Origin: Portibacter marinus
Lineage (GTDB): Bacteria; Bacteroidota; Bacteroidia; Chitinophagales; Saprospiraceae
Assembly: GCF_021533195.1 (NCBI RefSeq)
Contig: NZ_JAJNKB010000005.1
Location: 62,001-126,000 of the forward strand
Direction of reading: 5' to 3'
DNA: 64,000 nt
Made by a program: the position numbers and the translations under genes. Of the stretch, positions 18,092 through 28,805 are shown piece by piece. Within the stretch, counting starts at the first letter, position 1. Each line of letters begins with the position of its first letter. Under the pieces are notes generated by a model. It did not search any database and was not told where the DNA came from. It saw only the letters and a program-made list of their open reading frames with translations.

Positions 18092-18843
18092 TACGGACAT
18101 TAGTAGTTGAAGATGAACAAAGAGCAGCTAGACAATTACAAAGAATGCTGGAAGCGATGGATACTTCATTTGAAATCCTGGGAGTGATTGACAGTATTCA
18201 GGATACCGAAAAGTGGTTGAATTCAGCGCCACCTTTGGACCTAATTTTCATGGATATTCAATTGGCGGATGGGCTTAGTTTTGAAATTTTCCAGCACATT
18301 AATATTGAAACTCCTGTCATTTTTACCACGGCTTTTGACCAATATGCCATTCAAGCTTTTAAAGTGAATAGTGTGGACTATCTACTTAAACCTATAAAGC
18401 AAAGTGAGTTATCTGTTGCAATTCATAAATTTAAAAAGTCAAATACCCAAAGCATCATTGATCCATTCACGATCAAGAATTTGCTAGGAAGTCTTAAACC
18501 TAAAGTCTATCGAAGTGGTTTTCTGGTAAAAGCAGGCCATGGATACATACAAATCAATGCAACTGAAGTCATTTACTTTTATTCCGAAGACAGCTTATCC
18601 TTTTTGGAGTGTGATCAGGGAAGATTTATCGTAGATGAACCTCTGGATCAAATCGAGGCGTCCATTGATCCTGCATATTTCTTTAGAATCAATAGGAGTC
18701 AGATTGTTGCCAAAGCAAGCATAGCTAAAATTGCACCCTACCTTAATCATAGGTTAAAACTGACCATTGACAAGATTAAAGATCATGAATTCATTGTGAG
18801 CAGAGCAAGAACATCAGATTTTAAGAACTGGCTGAATCAATAG
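18088..18843 (+). CDS. LytTR-family response regulator
   Basis: A cytoplasmic DNA-binding response regulator. The receiver domain (about 1-120) has the acidic pocket VVEDEQRAARQ, phospho-acceptor Asp in LIFMDIQLADG, the conserved Thr/Ala (IFTTAFDQYA) and Lys (YLLKPIK). The LytTR domain (about 140-250) contains the FFRINRSQIV segment and ends in VSRARTSDFKNWL. The ATG overlaps the kinase stop (ATGA). It likely acts on this operon or the adjacent CotH gene 32 bp downstream, but no binding site can be read. Confidence 0.92.
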   Translation: MIRTLVVEDEQRAARQLQRMLEAMDTSFEILGVIDSIQDTEKWLNSAPPLDLIFMDIQLADGLSFEIFQHINIETPVIFTTAFDQYAIQAFKVNSVDYLLKPIKQSELSVAIHKFKKSNTQSIIDPFTIKNLLGSLKPKVYRSGFLVKAGHGYIQINATEVIYFYSEDSLSFLECDQGRFIVDEPLDQIEASIDPAYFFRINRSQIVAKASIAKIAPYLNHRLKLTIDKIKDHEFIVSRARTSDFKNWLNQ

Positions 18844-18875
18844 AGATATCCGAAATAAATTATATTTTTGGGCCA

Positions 18876-20489
18876 ATGCACCGAATATTGCTATTCATTC
18901 ATATTCTACTGCCTGCTTTGCTTTGTGCCCAGTTTACACAAAGTGAGCTCCCCATTGTCATAGTAGAAACCGAAAATCGCACCATGATTGTGAATGAGCC
19001 AAAAATTCCTGCCACCGTCAAAATCATATACAATGGCGAAGGCATGATCAATTCATTAAACGATGAAAATTTTCATTTTGAAAGTAACATTGGCATAGAA
19101 ATAAGAGGCGAATCTTCACAGTCGTTCCCTAGAAAGTCCTATTTGATGGAAACCTGGAATGAACTGGGGGAAGACCAGGACAAAAGCTTCCTTAATTTTC
19201 CCAGTGAGGAAGATTTTATCCTTTATGCACCTTATTCCGACAAAACCTTGATGAACAATGTGCTGGCGATGGATGTAGCCCGTGATATGGGACGCTATGC
19301 CAGTAGAACCAGATATGTGGAATTGGTGCTCAATGGGCAGTATGAGGGGGTTTATGTGATCATGGAAAAAATCAAAAGAGACAAGAATAGGGTAGACATA
19401 TCTAGACTTGAAGCGAATGATATTGAGGATGATCCTCTAACGGGAGGTTACATCTTCAGGATCGATAAGGGTGGACATGATGGATGGAGTTCCAAATATG
19501 ATGCGTATAATAGTTCCAAGAACATATTTTACCAATACTACTATCCAAGTGCATTTGACATTCAGCTGGAACAAGAATTGTACATCAGGTCTTTTATGGA
19601 TGGATTTGAGGACGCCATTGCATCCCGGGATGGAGAAAACGAATTGGGCATACACTATTCCGAATATATCAATCTGAGGTCATTTTTTGACAATTTCATA
19701 CTTAATGAACTTAGTAAGAACGTGGATGCTTATAGACTAAGCAGCTATTTTCACAAGGATCGAAATAGCAAAGATGGTCGCCTGGTGGCCAGCCCTGTGT
19801 GGGATTATAACCTATCTTTTGGTAATGCAGATTACTGTAGGGGCGAAGATTTTGATGGCTTAATTTACTATCAGTGCAGTGGAAACAGTCCCTTCTGGTG
19901 GCATGAAATGCTGAGGGATGATTTTTTTGCCAATGGTCTTCGCTGCCGCTACGAATCTTTAAGAAGTGACCTACTTTCTTATGAAAAGATCGTTTCAAAG
20001 ATAGACAGTCTCCATGATGTAATCCGTTCTGCACAGGAACGAAATTTTGAGCGCTGGCCAGTCCTTGGATCTTATGTTTGGCCCAATCCTGCAAGGTATG
20101 TAATGGCTCAAACTTATGATGAAGTGTTAGTATCTATGAAAGAATGGATTAGACTTCGACTCGATTGGTTAGATGAAAACATGCCCGGCAAAGCTGTGGG
20201 TTGTACATTCTATGAAGATTTAGAAAATTCTCGGCTTGACAATGCTGCTGTAGCTGCCAATATTTTTGTTTACCCTAATCCGGCAAATGAACAAATCACC
20301 ATTTTGGGAAGCAATTATATCAACGAAGTGAGACTTTATAGCAGCATGGGTGTTTTACTCGATCAACGCACCGCCAGAGGAGCGGAGTACATTTACAACC
20401 TTAAGGACGATCTTGTGGCAGGTACCTATATCCTAACGGTACTGGTTGGTGAGACATTCGTTCATCAGAAAATCATTGTGCATCCGTAA
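18876..20489 (+). CDS. Secreted CotH-kinase family protein with T9SS sorting domain
   Basis: A signal peptide ending at LLCAQ is followed by a CotH domain. Visible motifs are IEIRGESSQSFPRKSY, the RTRYVELVLNGQYEGVYVIMEKIKRDKNR block and SPVWDYNLSFGNADY with the metal-binding Asp. CotH proteins are atypical protein kinases that phosphorylate secreted proteins. The last 80 or so residues are a type A C-terminal sorting domain (VYPNPANEQITI, then LVAGTYILTV), so it is exported by type IX secretion and attached to or released from the cell surface. It is followed after 9 bp by a glycosyltransferase gene on the same strand. Confidence 0.9.
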   Translation: MHRILLFIHILLPALLCAQFTQSELPIVIVETENRTMIVNEPKIPATVKIIYNGEGMINSLNDENFHFESNIGIEIRGESSQSFPRKSYLMETWNELGEDQDKSFLNFPSEEDFILYAPYSDKTLMNNVLAMDVARDMGRYASRTRYVELVLNGQYEGVYVIMEKIKRDKNRVDISRLEANDIEDDPLTGGYIFRIDKGGHDGWSSKYDAYNSSKNIFYQYYYPSAFDIQLEQELYIRSFMDGFEDAIASRDGENELGIHYSEYINLRSFFDNFILNELSKNVDAYRLSSYFHKDRNSKDGRLVASPVWDYNLSFGNADYCRGEDFDGLIYYQCSGNSPFWWHEMLRDDFFANGLRCRYESLRSDLLSYEKIVSKIDSLHDVIRSAQERNFERWPVLGSYVWPNPARYVMAQTYDEVLVSMKEWIRLRLDWLDENMPGKAVGCTFYEDLENSRLDNAAVAANIFVYPNPANEQITILGSNYINEVRLYSSMGVLLDQRTARGAEYIYNLKDDLVAGTYILTVLVGETFVHQKIIVHP

Positions 20490-20498
20490 TTTCAGTTT

Positions 20499-21485
20499 AT
20501 GCATATCGTCTTGGCGCATCAAAGTAAATTGCCAGTCTATCTTTATGGAGGCACAGAAAGAGTAATATGGTCTTTAGCGCAGGCATTGGTGAAGCAAAAC
20601 CACAAGGTGACTTTTATTTTAAAGTCCGGATCAATTTGTGACTTTGCTGATGTCATTTACATGGATGAAGATGGATTGATTAAAGATCTGATCCCTCCAG
20701 ATGCTGATGTCCTACACCTACATTACATGCCAGGTGATATGGACCAGATTACTGTACCATATGTCATTACTATTCATGGTAATACGCCACAGCACCTAAA
20801 GCTAAATCATAACTCGATTTTTGTTTCTCGCAATCATGCGAATCGGTATAACTCTGAAGTATTTGTCTATAATGGCTTAAATTGGTTAGACTACTCGTCA
20901 CCTGATTTTAACATGAAAAGGTCTTACTTTCATTTCTTGGGAAAGGCAGCCTGGCGTGTGAAGAATGTAAGTGGAGCAATAGAAGTGATTAAGAAAACAC
21001 CAGACGAAAGTTTACGGGTCCTGGGTGGAGTCAGATTCAATGTTAAGATGGGCATCCGATTGACTTTTTCTAGGAGAATCAGATTTCATGGAATGGTTGG
21101 AGGCAGGGAGAAGGATATGTTGGTCAATGGCTCCAGGGGATTGATCTTTCCAGTGAGATGGCATGAACCCTTTGGTCTGGCGATCATTGAAAGTTTATTT
21201 TATGGCTGCCCTGTGTATGGGACACCTTATGGTTCTTTAAAGGAATTGGTCACTGAAGATGTTGGTTTTTTGACAAACAGCAGTAGTGAAATGGCAGATG
21301 AGCTCTTGTATTGGCATCAATTTTCTGCTAAAACCTGTCATGAGTATGCCAAAGAATACTATAACAGTGATGTGATGGCCTCCAACTATTTAGGCTATTA
21401 TCAAAAAGTACTGGAGGGCCAACAGTTAAATACGCAGCAGCCCCGATTGGTGAAATCAGAAGAAGGTTTTCTCGACTGGCAATAA
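20499..21485 (+). CDS. Glycosyltransferase family 4-type (GT-B) enzyme
   Basis: A cytoplasmic GT-B glycosyltransferase of 328 residues. The N-terminal acceptor domain starts with YGGTERVIWSLAQALV, typical for family 4. The C-terminal nucleotide-sugar domain has the RWHEPFGLAIIESLFYGCPV block (EX7E) and a following YGSLKEL. The mid-protein is compact, so it is a little shorter than usual. The gene lies 9 bp after the CotH gene. The acceptor is unknown and could be a glycan on secreted proteins or a small surface glycolipid. Confidence 0.88.
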   Translation: MHIVLAHQSKLPVYLYGGTERVIWSLAQALVKQNHKVTFILKSGSICDFADVIYMDEDGLIKDLIPPDADVLHLHYMPGDMDQITVPYVITIHGNTPQHLKLNHNSIFVSRNHANRYNSEVFVYNGLNWLDYSSPDFNMKRSYFHFLGKAAWRVKNVSGAIEVIKKTPDESLRVLGGVRFNVKMGIRLTFSRRIRFHGMVGGREKDMLVNGSRGLIFPVRWHEPFGLAIIESLFYGCPVYGTPYGSLKELVTEDVGFLTNSSSEMADELLYWHQFSAKTCHEYAKEYYNSDVMASNYLGYYQKVLEGQQLNTQQPRLVKSEEGFLDWQ

Positions 21486-21552
21486 ATTAAAGTCCAATCG
21501 GTCACCACATGCATCTAAACGATTTATTTTATATAAATTGTCAGACTATAAA

Positions 21553-22374
21553 ATGATTGATATGTTTCGACCTTCTATATGCTTATTTCTTTGTTTAATA
21601 GTGAATGTATCCTGTAAAGACACAGGGCCAAGCTCTTTTAATAAGGCGGGTCAATCTGATAAGGACGAGTGGCAAACATTGTTTAATGGTGAAGATCTGG
21701 AAGGTTGGACACCCAAAATTGGAGGGTATGAATATGGGGTCAATGGATTAAATACTTTTAGGGTCACTGATGGTGTGCTTGAAATCAATTACGATGAGTA
21801 TGATACCTTTACCACTCAATATGGTCACTTATTTTACGAACGCCCGTTTTCATCTTATCATATGATGGTTGAATACCGCTTCAAAGGTGATCAGACTCCT
21901 GGTGGACAAGGTTGGGCTTACAGGAATAGCGGTATCATGTTTCACAGCCAGGACCCCAAAACCATGACCATTGATCAGTTCTTTCCGATATGTGTAGAAT
22001 ATCAGTTTCTAGGTGGAAATGGAGAGGATCAGCGCTCCACTGGAAATTTATGTACACCGAATAGCCATGTGACCATAGATGATGAATTGGTCACTACTCA
22101 TTGTATCAGTTCCACTTCTGATACATACCATGGTGATCAGTGGGTAACTGCAGAATTATTGGTTTATGGTGATAGCATCATACATCACATCATTGAGGGC
22201 GATACTGTGATGACTTACACTCATCCGATATTTGATGCAAAGGATGCTCCCGATGGAGGAGTGAACTATGTGGACGGTCAGCCATTAACTCAAGGTTATA
22301 TTGCACTTCAAGCTGAAAGTCATCCAATGGAATATAAAACTGTGAAAATCAGGGATCTGTCTATTTCGAAGTGA
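21553..22374 (+). CDS. DUF1080 (3-keto-disaccharide hydrolase-type) lipoprotein
   Basis: A lipoprotein signal peptide (lipobox LIVNVSC) is followed by a DUF1080 domain with the characteristic opening WQTLFNGEDLEGWTPK and the RNSGIMFHSQDP and IALQAESHPMEYKTVKIR blocks. The fold is a concanavalin-like beta-sandwich. Some members hydrolyse 3-keto-disaccharides and others bind glycans. A TTG at 21538 opens the frame, but ATG 21553 (or 21562) directly precedes the signal peptide. Its end overlaps the convergent NAD(P)-binding gene by 14 bp. The family is secure and the substrate unknown. Confidence 0.87.
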   Translation: MIDMFRPSICLFLCLIVNVSCKDTGPSSFNKAGQSDKDEWQTLFNGEDLEGWTPKIGGYEYGVNGLNTFRVTDGVLEINYDEYDTFTTQYGHLFYERPFSSYHMMVEYRFKGDQTPGGQGWAYRNSGIMFHSQDPKTMTIDQFFPICVEYQFLGGNGEDQRSTGNLCTPNSHVTIDDELVTTHCISSTSDTYHGDQWVTAELLVYGDSIIHHIIEGDTVMTYTHPIFDAKDAPDGGVNYVDGQPLTQGYIALQAESHPMEYKTVKIRDLSISK

Positions 22375-22996
22375 CTTTATCTAAAGCTTCTTCTATTTGA
22401 GTATCTCCTTTGATAATTTCGAAAGTCTGCTCTTTCCCGATGCTATCAGAAAGGCATTCTACGAGCGTCTTTGCAACATCAGCACGACTTATTTCTCCCA
22501 TTTCTTCCAGATGTTTTTCTAATTTGATGTAATTCAAACCACCTTCGTCTGTCAAACTTCCCGGACGGACAATGGTGTAAGGAAGGCCACTCTGCTTAAG
22601 ATACTCATCTGCATTGTGTTTGGCTTTTAAATATTCTTGTAGCTGATCTGCCTTTTCCGGTTCGTCAGCGCCAATTGAGCTAAGCATAACAAACTTTGAA
22701 ATACCGTTTTTCCTGGACCAATCAATTAATTTTTTAGCACCTTCCTGGTCTACTTCCACTACTGCTTCTCCTCCGGAGCCAGCGGCAAAAATCACTTTAT
22801 CGATATCACCGGGAAGAGGGCTTAGATCATTGGTCAGATCAGCCAGAACGGTTTCCACATTTAGCTCATGAAAGTGCGATTTTTGATCAGATTTTCGAAT
22901 CATGGCAATCGGATGATAAGCCTCACTATCTTTCAATAGGTTGGTAATTTTCCTTCCAGTAGAACCATTTGCTCCTGCAATAAGTATTTTTTCCAT
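22361..22996 (-). CDS. NAD(P)-binding atypical short-chain dehydrogenase (NmrA-like)
   Basis: A 211-residue Rossmann protein. It begins MEKILIAGANGSTGR (glycine-rich dinucleotide-binding loop), which sets the start at ATG 22996; longer open frame upstream reads as non-coding. Other marks are VIFAAGSGG, FVMLSSIGAD and LPYTIVRPGSLTDEGG, all typical of the YwnB/SDR_a5 group, which includes NADPH sensors and reductases. The start region is close to the divergent serine hydrolase gene (23086), leaving 89 bp for both promoters. Confidence 0.87.
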   Translation of the reverse strand: MEKILIAGANGSTGRKITNLLKDSEAYHPIAMIRKSDQKSHFHELNVETVLADLTNDLSPLPGDIDKVIFAAGSGGEAVVEVDQEGAKKLIDWSRKNGISKFVMLSSIGADEPEKADQLQEYLKAKHNADEYLKQSGLPYTIVRPGSLTDEGGLNYIKLEKHLEEMGEISRADVAKTLVECLSDSIGKEQTFEIIKGDTQIEEALDKVTSK

Positions 22997-23085
22997 ACAC
23001 AAGTTAGTCCGCATTTGCGAATTCTGTTCGGTCTCCTTACGGCCAAATACATTTAATTTTCTAAATTGTCTTATAAACCAGCGAA

Positions 23086-24375
23086 ATGAAACAGTTAAAG
23101 CTCCATATGATTTTTTTAATCCTGTCCACAGGATTAATGGCTCAAAACACCATTGGTACATATCCTCAATCACTGACATACAGTTCACCCACTGAAGCGG
23201 GCATGTCAGACGATAGAATAGGATTGATATCCAGTATGATAAAGCAACAGATCGAGTCCAATCATATTCCTGGTGCAGTTGCCTTGATTGTAAGAAACGG
23301 TCACATCGTGCTTCACGAGGCTTACGGTAATTCAGGCGAAGACAGTAGTGAAATGCAAAGGGATGACATTTTTAGAATTGCTTCCCAAACAAAAGCCATC
23401 ACTTCTACCGCAGTAATGATATTATGGGAACGTGGACTATTCCGTTTGGATGATCCGATTTCTAAATTTATACCAGCATTTAAAAATCCTCAGGTTTTGA
23501 AGGGTTTCACTTACCGCGACACGAGTTATACCACGGAACCGGCTTCAAGAGAGATTACGATAAGAGATTTATTGACACATCAAGCTGGACTCGGTTATGG
23601 CGTTATTGATGGGGATGAAAGAATGAAATTGATTTATCAGAAGGCTGGTATCACCGATCTGTTTACAACGGAAGATATAACGATTGAGGAGAGTGTACTT
23701 AAGTTGGCTAAACTTCCCCTTCATCATCATCCTGGCGAAAAGTTCACTTATAGTGAAGGTTTGGATGTACTTGGGTATTTCATTGAAATTGTATCTGGAA
23801 AGCCATTTGATGTCTTTCTAAAAGAAGAGATTTTTACGCCCTTAGGAATGGAAGATACTTACTTTTATTTGCCTGATAATAAGCAAGATAGATTGGTTGA
23901 GGTACAACACAAGGTGAATGATAAATGGGAGAATTATCCTACCACATTCTACGATCCTGCATACCCGAAAAGAGGAGCAAAGAAATTCTTTTCAGGGGGT
24001 GCCGGATTATCTAGCACCGCTTTAGATTATGCCAAATTTTTGCAAATGTATCTTAATGAAGGTCGATTTAATGGAAAAAGAATTTTAAGCAGAACGACAA
24101 TCGAAAGTATGATGAGTAATCAAATTAGTGATCACTGGGGTGATGGTGGTTCTTTTTATGGATTGGCGTTTGGTGTTGTGGATCAAAACGGTGTTGCTCA
24201 AGCAGGAAGGGGAGGAATAGGTACTTTTGACTGGGGTGGATATTTTAATACTCAATATTTTGCTGATCCGGAAGAAAACATTATTGGGGTTCTGATGAAA
24301 CAAACCCAGGGTAGCACGGGAGATGAGTCCAGCTGGAAATTTCGCCAAATGGTTTTTGCTGCAGTGGATGATTAG
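23086..24375 (+). CDS. Secreted serine hydrolase, beta-lactamase class C family
   Basis: A signal peptide ending at GLMAQ is followed by a penicillin-binding-like hydrolase domain. SxxK is Ser100-Lys103 (IASQTKAI). The second motif region is FTYSEGLDVLGY (Tyr in YSE), and GTFDWGGYF replaces the KTG/HxG strand, as in many EstB-like esterases. The length of 429 residues is usual for this group, without the long C-terminal domain of the homologue at 3348-5015. It is probably periplasmic. The substrate, whether ester or peptidoglycan-like peptide, is not readable. Confidence 0.9.
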   Translation: MKQLKLHMIFLILSTGLMAQNTIGTYPQSLTYSSPTEAGMSDDRIGLISSMIKQQIESNHIPGAVALIVRNGHIVLHEAYGNSGEDSSEMQRDDIFRIASQTKAITSTAVMILWERGLFRLDDPISKFIPAFKNPQVLKGFTYRDTSYTTEPASREITIRDLLTHQAGLGYGVIDGDERMKLIYQKAGITDLFTTEDITIEESVLKLAKLPLHHHPGEKFTYSEGLDVLGYFIEIVSGKPFDVFLKEEIFTPLGMEDTYFYLPDNKQDRLVEVQHKVNDKWENYPTTFYDPAYPKRGAKKFFSGGAGLSSTALDYAKFLQMYLNEGRFNGKRILSRTTIESMMSNQISDHWGDGGSFYGLAFGVVDQNGVAQAGRGGIGTFDWGGYFNTQYFADPEENIIGVLMKQTQGSTGDESSWKFRQMVFAAVDD

Positions 24376-24486
24376 GTGAAGACACCGCTTGCAAATCCAT
24401 TGTTTGGTCAATAGAATACAGGAATCAGTCGATATTTTGGCATACTATGCCTCTTTGTGAAATATAAACAGTCTTTAGGATAACCA

Positions 24487-25395
24487 ATGTTTCTAAAGAT
24501 GAGAATTGTCCAAGTAACCCTAATTCTTTTACTGGTCATACCTGTGATCTGGGGCTTATTAAATTTGTTGAGCAGAAAAAAAAGAAGGCATAATACAGCC
24601 ATTCAAGGCGTCAAAGTTCCAATCCTGCTTTATAATGGTGCGCTGTCATATGTGATTGGATTTAACGTTATTTTCTTTCTACAAGAACTGTTTCTGGTAT
24701 TAGGTAAGAAGATGCTTGGACTGTCGGCCACGCTCTATCACAATAACCATACCTGGGAAGGAGATCATGAAATGGTTAATCTCATGCAGGGGTCTGGTGC
24801 CGCAGGCATTTTTATCTGTGGAATCATTTTTATGGTCGTTTTCCTTCAAATAAAATCTTCAAACGCTATTGTCCGGTTGATCTTCTTTTGGCTCTCTTTT
24901 CATGGAATTTTTCAGTCTTTGCCCCAGATCGCCATTGGATTTCTAGATCCATCTACAGATGTTGGAAATGCACTTGTTTACTATTTAGATCTCAATCAAA
25001 ACCTCCTAATCGGCTTGTCCATATTTACGCTTGTTTCTATGGCTTTCCTGGGAATCATCTATGGTCGACTACTTCTAACTTTGGCACCCATAAGGAAAGA
25101 GCTTTTGACCGATGGTGTAAGATTTCGCGTCATATTATACATGGCCGTAATATCTGGCTTTATAGGTTGCGTCTTGACGATTCCATTTCGTATATTGCCA
25201 ATGAGTCAGGCGTTGACACCCTTTTTAGTGTTTGCTTTTTCGATTCCCTGGCTATGGGCTTCAGCGGGTCTGCATAGAGAGATAAATACCCATCCCAATC
25301 CATTAGGTCAAAAAATTTATAAGATCCCACTCATCCTATGCCTTGTAATGCTACTTTTTTTCAGAATGGTTTTGGTAAATGGGATCAATTGGTAA
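24487..25395 (+). CDS. Polytopic membrane protein, unknown family
   Basis: A 302-residue protein with about eight hydrophobic helices. The loops contain YHNNHTWEGDHEMVN (histidine- and acid-rich) and a charged KRRHN after the first helix. I recognise no family. ATG 24487 is used, and ATG 24499 is possible. It stands alone between the serine hydrolase and the convergent katG. The histidine-rich loop might bind metal, but there is no proof. Confidence 0.65.
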   Translation: MFLKMRIVQVTLILLLVIPVIWGLLNLLSRKKRRHNTAIQGVKVPILLYNGALSYVIGFNVIFFLQELFLVLGKKMLGLSATLYHNNHTWEGDHEMVNLMQGSGAAGIFICGIIFMVVFLQIKSSNAIVRLIFFWLSFHGIFQSLPQIAIGFLDPSTDVGNALVYYLDLNQNLLIGLSIFTLVSMAFLGIIYGRLLLTLAPIRKELLTDGVRFRVILYMAVISGFIGCVLTIPFRILPMSQALTPFLVFAFSIPWLWASAGLHREINTHPNPLGQKIYKIPLILCLVMLLFFRMVLVNGINW

Positions 25396-25406
25396 ATGAT
25401 GTAAAA

Positions 25407-25437
25407 AAGGTGACCTGCCGTTTGGGCAAGCCACCTT
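25407..25437 (-). terminator. Rho-independent terminator of katG
   Basis: On the minus strand a 13-bp stem (AAGGTGGCTTGCC pairing with GGCAGGTCACCTT, two G-T pairs) with a 5-nt loop is followed by a run of six T (the last two stem bases included). It begins about 30 nt after the katG stop. On the plus strand the tail is weak, so it mainly serves katG. Confidence 0.85.
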
Positions 25438-25468
25438 ATTAATCAGTTTATTATGAAAAATCTAAAAG

Positions 25469-27682
<2,214 letters not shown>

Positions 27683-27859
27683 TTACGTTTTGTAATTAAA
27701 AAAACTGCAGTTTTTCACTTAAGCTCCAAAATATGAACTTAAAGCTTAATATTATAACCACTCAGTTTAATATCTGTTTAAGGTATTGGTCTGAAATACA
27801 AATTAAAGGTGTGACAAAACATTTATATCGCTATTCTGGTATGATAAAAAAAAGATATT

Positions 27860-28000
27860 ATGGACAATCCTAAAGAAAAAAATAATCAAAGTCTGAAAGA
27901 GCAGGCAATCAACAAAAAAGGGACTCAAGCTGACGGCGTAGAAGTTGATCCGCAAACCCAAAAAAAGAATGAGGTGCATCAACCCAGAGACACGGCATAA
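27860..28000 (+). CDS. Small hydrophilic, probably disordered protein
   Basis: A 46-codon ORF (ATG 27860, TAA 27998-28000) encodes a very polar peptide starting MDNPKEKNNQSLKEQ, with many Lys, Gln, Asn, Asp and Glu and almost no hydrophobics. A purine-rich A-run precedes the start. Composition and isolation suggest a small stress-type or desiccation-type protein of a kind common in Bacteroidota, though no family is identified. It is the only credible gene in the 427-bp gap between katG and the DUF2490 gene; the longer minus-strand frame over it reads as an antisense shadow. Confidence 0.5.
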   Translation: MDNPKEKNNQSLKEQAINKKGTQADGVEVDPQTQKKNEVHQPRDTA

Positions 28001-28106
28001 TACGACAGCACATACCAACTAACGCTGGTCAGTTTGGTTTTGGGCCACCTATGTTGGATTACATTATTAATATAAGATTTGCTAAATTCGCCTTCAAATC
28101 AAGAAC

Positions 28107-28805
28107 TTGAAGATACTTACCTGTTTTATTACTTGTTTATCACTATTGTTCAGTGTTAATGCTACAGCTCAATCTGTGGACGAGGACCAATTAGGTGCCT
28201 GGTATATGTACTTTTACAATGCTAAACTTGGCGATGGTCCTGTTGGGATGCAAGGTGATTTTCAATATCGGAATTGGAACCTGGGTGGAGATTTAGAACA
28301 ATTGCTTTTACGGTCAGGCTTGACTTATTTAGAGAAGAATTCTAATGTTCTATTTACTCTTGGCTATGCAAATATTACTACAGGAACGCCAGGGGAAAGC
28401 ACTGAAACAGTAGTTGAAAACCGGATTTATCAGGAAGCCTTAATTCCTCAATCCTTGACAAGCGCAGTTAAATTGACCCATCGATTTCGATACGAACAGC
28501 GTTGGCTCCCAGAACAAGACATGAGAACTCGGTATCGATATAATTTGTTTTTGAATATTTTACTAAATGATTCTTCTTTTAATAAAGGAACGATTTATAT
28601 AGCACTGTATAACGAGTTGTTTATCAATGGCCAACGTGAGATAGGAAGTGGCCAGACTGTACCATTTTTCGACAGAAACCGGACCTATCTTGGACTGGGA
28701 TATGGAATACTAAATAGCCTAAGAACCCAGATCGGTTGGATGCGACAAACAACCAACGGATGGGCGAAGGACCAATTGCAGGTCAGTTTGCACCATAGCT
28801 TCTAG
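28107..28805 (+). CDS. DUF2490 outer-membrane beta-barrel-like protein
   Basis: A signal peptide (ILTCFITCLSLLFSVNATAQ) is followed by a DUF2490 domain. The LGAWYMYFYNAKL opening, FQYRNWNLGGDLEQLLLRSGL, HRFRYEQRW and the alternating pattern of aromatic beta-strands up to the terminal VSLHHSF fit a small outer-membrane barrel. The start is TTG 28107: the frame is stopped at 28083-28085 and no ATG lies between. It overlaps the end of the convergent oxidoreductase gene by 23 bp. The function of DUF2490 proteins is unknown. Confidence 0.82.
   Translation: MKILTCFITCLSLLFSVNATAQSVDEDQLGAWYMYFYNAKLGDGPVGMQGDFQYRNWNLGGDLEQLLLRSGLTYLEKNSNVLFTLGYANITTGTPGESTETVVENRIYQEALIPQSLTSAVKLTHRFRYEQRWLPEQDMRTRYRYNLFLNILLNDSSFNKGTIYIALYNELFINGQREIGSGQTVPFFDRNRTYLGLGYGILNSLRTQIGWMRQTTNGWAKDQLQVSLHHSF

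Noticed and set aside
22997-23188. N-terminal extension of the NAD(P)-binding protein
   Set aside because: The extra 64 residues overlap the divergent serine hydrolase start and signal peptide. The Rossmann motif begins right at ATG 22996.
24448-24465. Small palindrome GGCATA-C-TATGCC before the 24487 gene
   Set aside because: Six-base arms in a single copy, with no partner elsewhere, are expected by chance at this scale.
27803-28018. Open frame of 71 codons on the minus strand
   Set aside because: It is antisense to the small hydrophilic ORF at 27860-28000. Its hydrophobic composition is what the reverse complement of polar, A-rich codons gives.
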